NCBI RefSeq assembly: GCF_041296385.1
Contig: NC_091014.1
Coordinates: 47,138,078-47,202,077, forward strand
Reading direction: 5' to 3'
Source: Aphelocoma coerulescens
Taxonomy: Eukaryota; Chordata; Aves; Passeriformes; Corvidae
Length of the DNA: 64,000 bases
The position numbers and the translations under genes are program-made. Below, in pieces: positions 60,781 to 64,000 of this stretch (its first letter is position 1; each line of letters begins with the position of its first letter). The notes beneath the pieces were generated by a model that had not been told where the DNA came from, did no database searches, and saw nothing but the letters and a program-made list of their open reading frames with translations.

Positions 60781-63700
60781 AATTGAAATGTGGCTGAAGG
60801 ACTGTTTCATTATCTATATTCTCTTGGCAGTCTGTCTGGTTCATCTTCACCAACGCTGCTGTTATCTGTTATCTGTCTCACGAACTCTGAGGACACACGT
60901 GCTTGTGAGTTTTAGGACAGCAGATCACATTCAGCAGTTACCCTTTTCCATGTGTAAGATCTCTCTTTACTGTTTCTCCTTGAAGTTATCTTGTGCTGGA
61001 CCCTACTCTTACCAGAATTTTTTCCCTTGGGGTAAAACCTGGTATAATAACTCTGTCACTGCTTCCTTCAAGAAATCCAACATCACTGCACGCATGTCAT
61101 AAAGTGTCTCTGCTTCTTTAGCGACTTTGTGGAAGTAAAGAAAATGATTGTGGGAGAGCAGAAGGATGATGTGGGTTGTCTTTCAAATAGCAAAGAGAAG
61201 ACAATGAAAGCATGTTTGTCTGTAAAAAGTACTGCAGTCTGTAGATAGAGCATCTAATTAATCTGAAGCTAGATACTTTTTAGTATTGGGCTTTCTCTCA
61301 CATACTGAAAAAGAGGCTCAATATTTCTGAAATATTCCAGAGCAATTCCATTGCCAGTGGTGCAGATCATAAAATAAACCCCAGAGTTTTACAGTGTTTT
61401 TTTGGGGAAGAATTTGATGCATTGATCTATCTTTCTGGGTTTTTTTTAAAGAAGTCCAGCAATTAGTAGCTTTGCAGACTTTCAGTGTCAGCTTTTTCTT
61501 TCTGAAGATAGTTCACACAATAAAGAGTGACCTCGTCTTCAAGTGGGTGCAGAAACAGCATGGGTTTTGAAAAATTGTAGCCAGCTCTAATTGCTCCATG
61601 CCAAGGACGTAACTATACAGTGAGTTTTGAATTAATCTAAACTGCACCAGTCTAATTCTGAGTGGACAATTCATAGACTCTTTGTTATCTTCTGAAAACA
61701 AATTGAAACTGCAAAGCAGCAGGGAGGTATTTTTAGTTTTCTTCTAGTGCTTCTGTGGAAGCACAGAAATTAAATAAGGGCACCTTGCTTAAAAGGGCAC
61801 AGATAAAATTGTATGTGGTATGCTGCCATTGCTAGCTTTACTCAAATATCCGTGTCTGCTGCCACATGTAAGATGCACTCACTGTGAACCATCTACCTGA
61901 CAAAACTGCAGCACTCTGGAAGCTGAAGCAGTTTGTGACCTGAGGAGATAGTACTGAGGGGTGGAGGAAGAGGTCCACATCTTTTGTCCTGGTGCAGGGA
62001 TTCCAGCTGTCACTGTGTGATCAGACAACAAAAGACTAAGCAGAGCTGGCCTTATGAAGAACCTGCTCATTCTGGCAGGGTTTGGTAGCACCAGTACTGT
62101 GAGATTCAGATTGAACTAAGCTGTTCCAGAGCCATCTCAGTAGTACTGCTGCTTCTGGACATTGCCTGACCATGTGAGTCCTGATAGGGCCAGCCTGGCT
62201 TCACAAAGAGCTGCTTGGCTTTCTAGGGTGTTTATCAGGTTGGATAATGAATGTATAATGAAATGAATCCAGATTTTCATGCTATGCTAATGCCAAGTTA
62301 GCCAGTCTTCCCAGAACTGGAGTGCTGAAGTATTCAGTGCAGATCCACTGGTGTCTTTGTAGGCATCAGAACCAACCTGTTGGGACTAAATCAGGGCAGG
62401 AGACAAGTGGCTGTGAAGCTGAGCTGACTCCATGTGCCTTGTGGCTTTGCTCAGAAAGCCACAGGTTTTTTCCATAAAGGTTTGGTAGTTCAGTACCCTG
62501 GTACTGCAATCTCAAGTTTTTTTAAAATTAATTCCCGAAGTAACCATCTGGGGAAAGCAGCGCTCCCAGGGCAAACTGCAGGCACTGTAACACAAAGGTA
62601 GATTGGATCAGCTGGAACTGCAGTAGGTGGCTGTTTCCCCTTACCAAGGCTGCTGTATGTGGTTGTGTGACTGCATTTTTTTAAGATGACATTCAGTATG
62701 TTCTGGCAGGTAGGGGGGAGCCTATGGCCAGAGCTTTAAGCTACATTTTTTTAGCTATCTGTTTTTACTTAGTGTTTGGGAAAGGAATAAGTGTTTTATT
62801 ATGTGTCTGTACCATGTTGATATTATAGAAATTCTAGCTAGGCTCCAAGCATTCTGCTGCTTGCTTACTGGGAGCCAGCAGGACTAAATAAGATTTTGCC
62901 CTTTTTTTCACCATAGATGCAATCCTAGATGTTTTTCTATGTTCAGAATCATCACAGAAAGCAAATCTAACTAGCTCCTTGCTATTGCAGGTCCTCCATT
63001 CCCATGTGAAAGTGCCCTTGATTCCTGACCGTTTTTATTCCTCACCAGATTTCTGTCTTCCATTGTTCTGCTCTACAACTGGATGTTTTTGTGGGTGTTG
63101 GGAAGTTTTAAATCTGTGCTGAATGTGAGCATGAAGAGTAGATGACTGTGGATGCAGAAAGAATGCAGTTACTTGTTTTCCATTTGAGTATCAAAACACA
63201 GTCTCAGTGTGTGTGCACAGTGGAGTCATACCACACTCCTTTAGGCATGAGTCGACATCCTTACTAAGTTTTTACTTTTGTTTTCTTATGTCCATACTGC
63301 CTCAGTTTCAAATGGACTAAATTTTAGCCACTCTTCTTAGCCAGACCTATAAAATAAATTAGCTGTCCCTGTGGATGATTAGGCCAGACGTGTTAGGGAA
63401 ACATGATGCGAAATTGTCACTGTGAGTGCTGTAGCACTCATCATCCTTGTTTATACATTGACAGAAGTAGATGTCCAGGAAAAACAACCCTTGTAAGAGC
63501 TCCAGTTGAAAATGTTACTTTTACAGGTGCCTGTAACTGCCTCTTGCTGTGAAGAAACAGATTTGAAGCAACAGCAATTCTTCCCATTTCAGACACTGAA
63601 AGCATGGAAGACAACTAGATTTTATGGTCTTTATAGCTGATTTATTTTTTTTTTCCCTGTTAGTGGGAGAAAATGGTGCAGCAGTTTTGTAAACACTGCT

Positions 63701-64000
63701 AATGCTCAGTTTCTGGAGTGGCACTGGATTTGATAAAAAACCTTATCAGAAATCCTGCAGTTTAACTCTACAGGAATCAATAGAACTATGAAGTTGATTA
63801 TGTAAAAGGTATTTGGAAGGTTGGAGAGGATGAAAAACAATGTTTGCTCTCTTTCATTAAAGAAGAATCAGCAGCAGGATGCAGAACTTAATGTTTTACA
63901 ATTCAGAAGTTTCAGGCTGTGGTAATAAATTAGGAGATCAAATTACAGCGGTGCTAAAAAAATAAAACCAAAAACCCACCCAAAACATATGGAAAGAGGG

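Larger units (their letters stand above)
50346..64000. other. Gene-poor region downstream of the CpG island
   Basis: AT-rich DNA typical of intergenic or long-intron sequence. Only the elements listed separately (two exon-like segments, an old LINE-like fragment, T-rich tracts) are supported. A 13-base A run lies at 52329-52341. Confidence 0.6.

Noticed and set aside
60674..61102. 142-codon frame
   Set aside because: Starts in a T-rich simple repeat; Phe/Leu/Val runs are an artefact.
49680..64000. Naming the downstream region RMST
   Set aside because: RMST is the next locus in known gene order, but in mammals it lies hundreds of kb away and no RMST-specific sequence or its hosted microRNAs could be recognised here.
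1..64000. CRISPR arrays, operons, tRNA or rRNA genes
   Set aside because: No regularly spaced direct repeats, no tRNA box pattern and no rRNA-like blocks were seen; the sequence is eukaryotic.

Overview
This is vertebrate nuclear DNA, most likely from a bird. Coding exons are short and separated by introns of 0.2 to 5 kb with GT/AG ends. There are two CpG islands, no operon-like gene packing, and a CR1 retroposon 3' end of the type that dominates avian genomes. A degraded endogenous retroviral 3' LTR is also present. The species cannot be named; a songbird would fit the LTR, but that is inference.

Layout, left to right, all genes on the + strand. (1) 1-13116: the last seven coding exons of a cilium gene that I assign to CFAP54 from its terminal exons and from gene order (CFAP54 lies directly upstream of NEDD1 in other vertebrates). 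(2) 13117-18970: CFAP54 3' sequence and intergenic DNA, with a nested perfect hairpin (13839-13895), a purine tract and a recent 91-bp tandem duplication. (3) 18970-19720: CpG island promoter of NEDD1. (4) 20520-41608: all 14 coding exons of NEDD1, adding up to exactly 1980 nt (659 residues plus stop) with every splice phase matching. The first intron inside the coding region carries U12-type (minor spliceosome) 5' splice and branch-point signals. (5) 41609-43790: NEDD1 3'UTR ending near an AATAAA. (6) 43790-64000: no protein gene recognised. This part holds an LTR-like element with a minus-strand core promoter (about 48204-48650), an orphan CpG island with a strong + strand splice donor (49680-50345), and two isolated exon-like segments (55641-55772, 58961-59036). 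It also holds an old LINE-like fragment near 60.1-60.5 kb. A + strand non-coding transcript running toward RMST, the next known locus, is a reasonable hypothesis.

How the genes relate: NEDD1 brings the gamma-tubulin ring complex to centrosomes and spindles, and CFAP54 belongs to the C1d projection of the motile-cilium central apparatus. Both act in microtubule structures, but the adjacency is ancient synteny and not evidence of co-function. I found no wholly new multi-gene system. The most useful observations are the U12-type intron in NEDD1, the orphan CpG island with possible downstream non-coding exons, the intergenic hairpin, and an apparent change at a mitotic kinase docking site in NEDD1.
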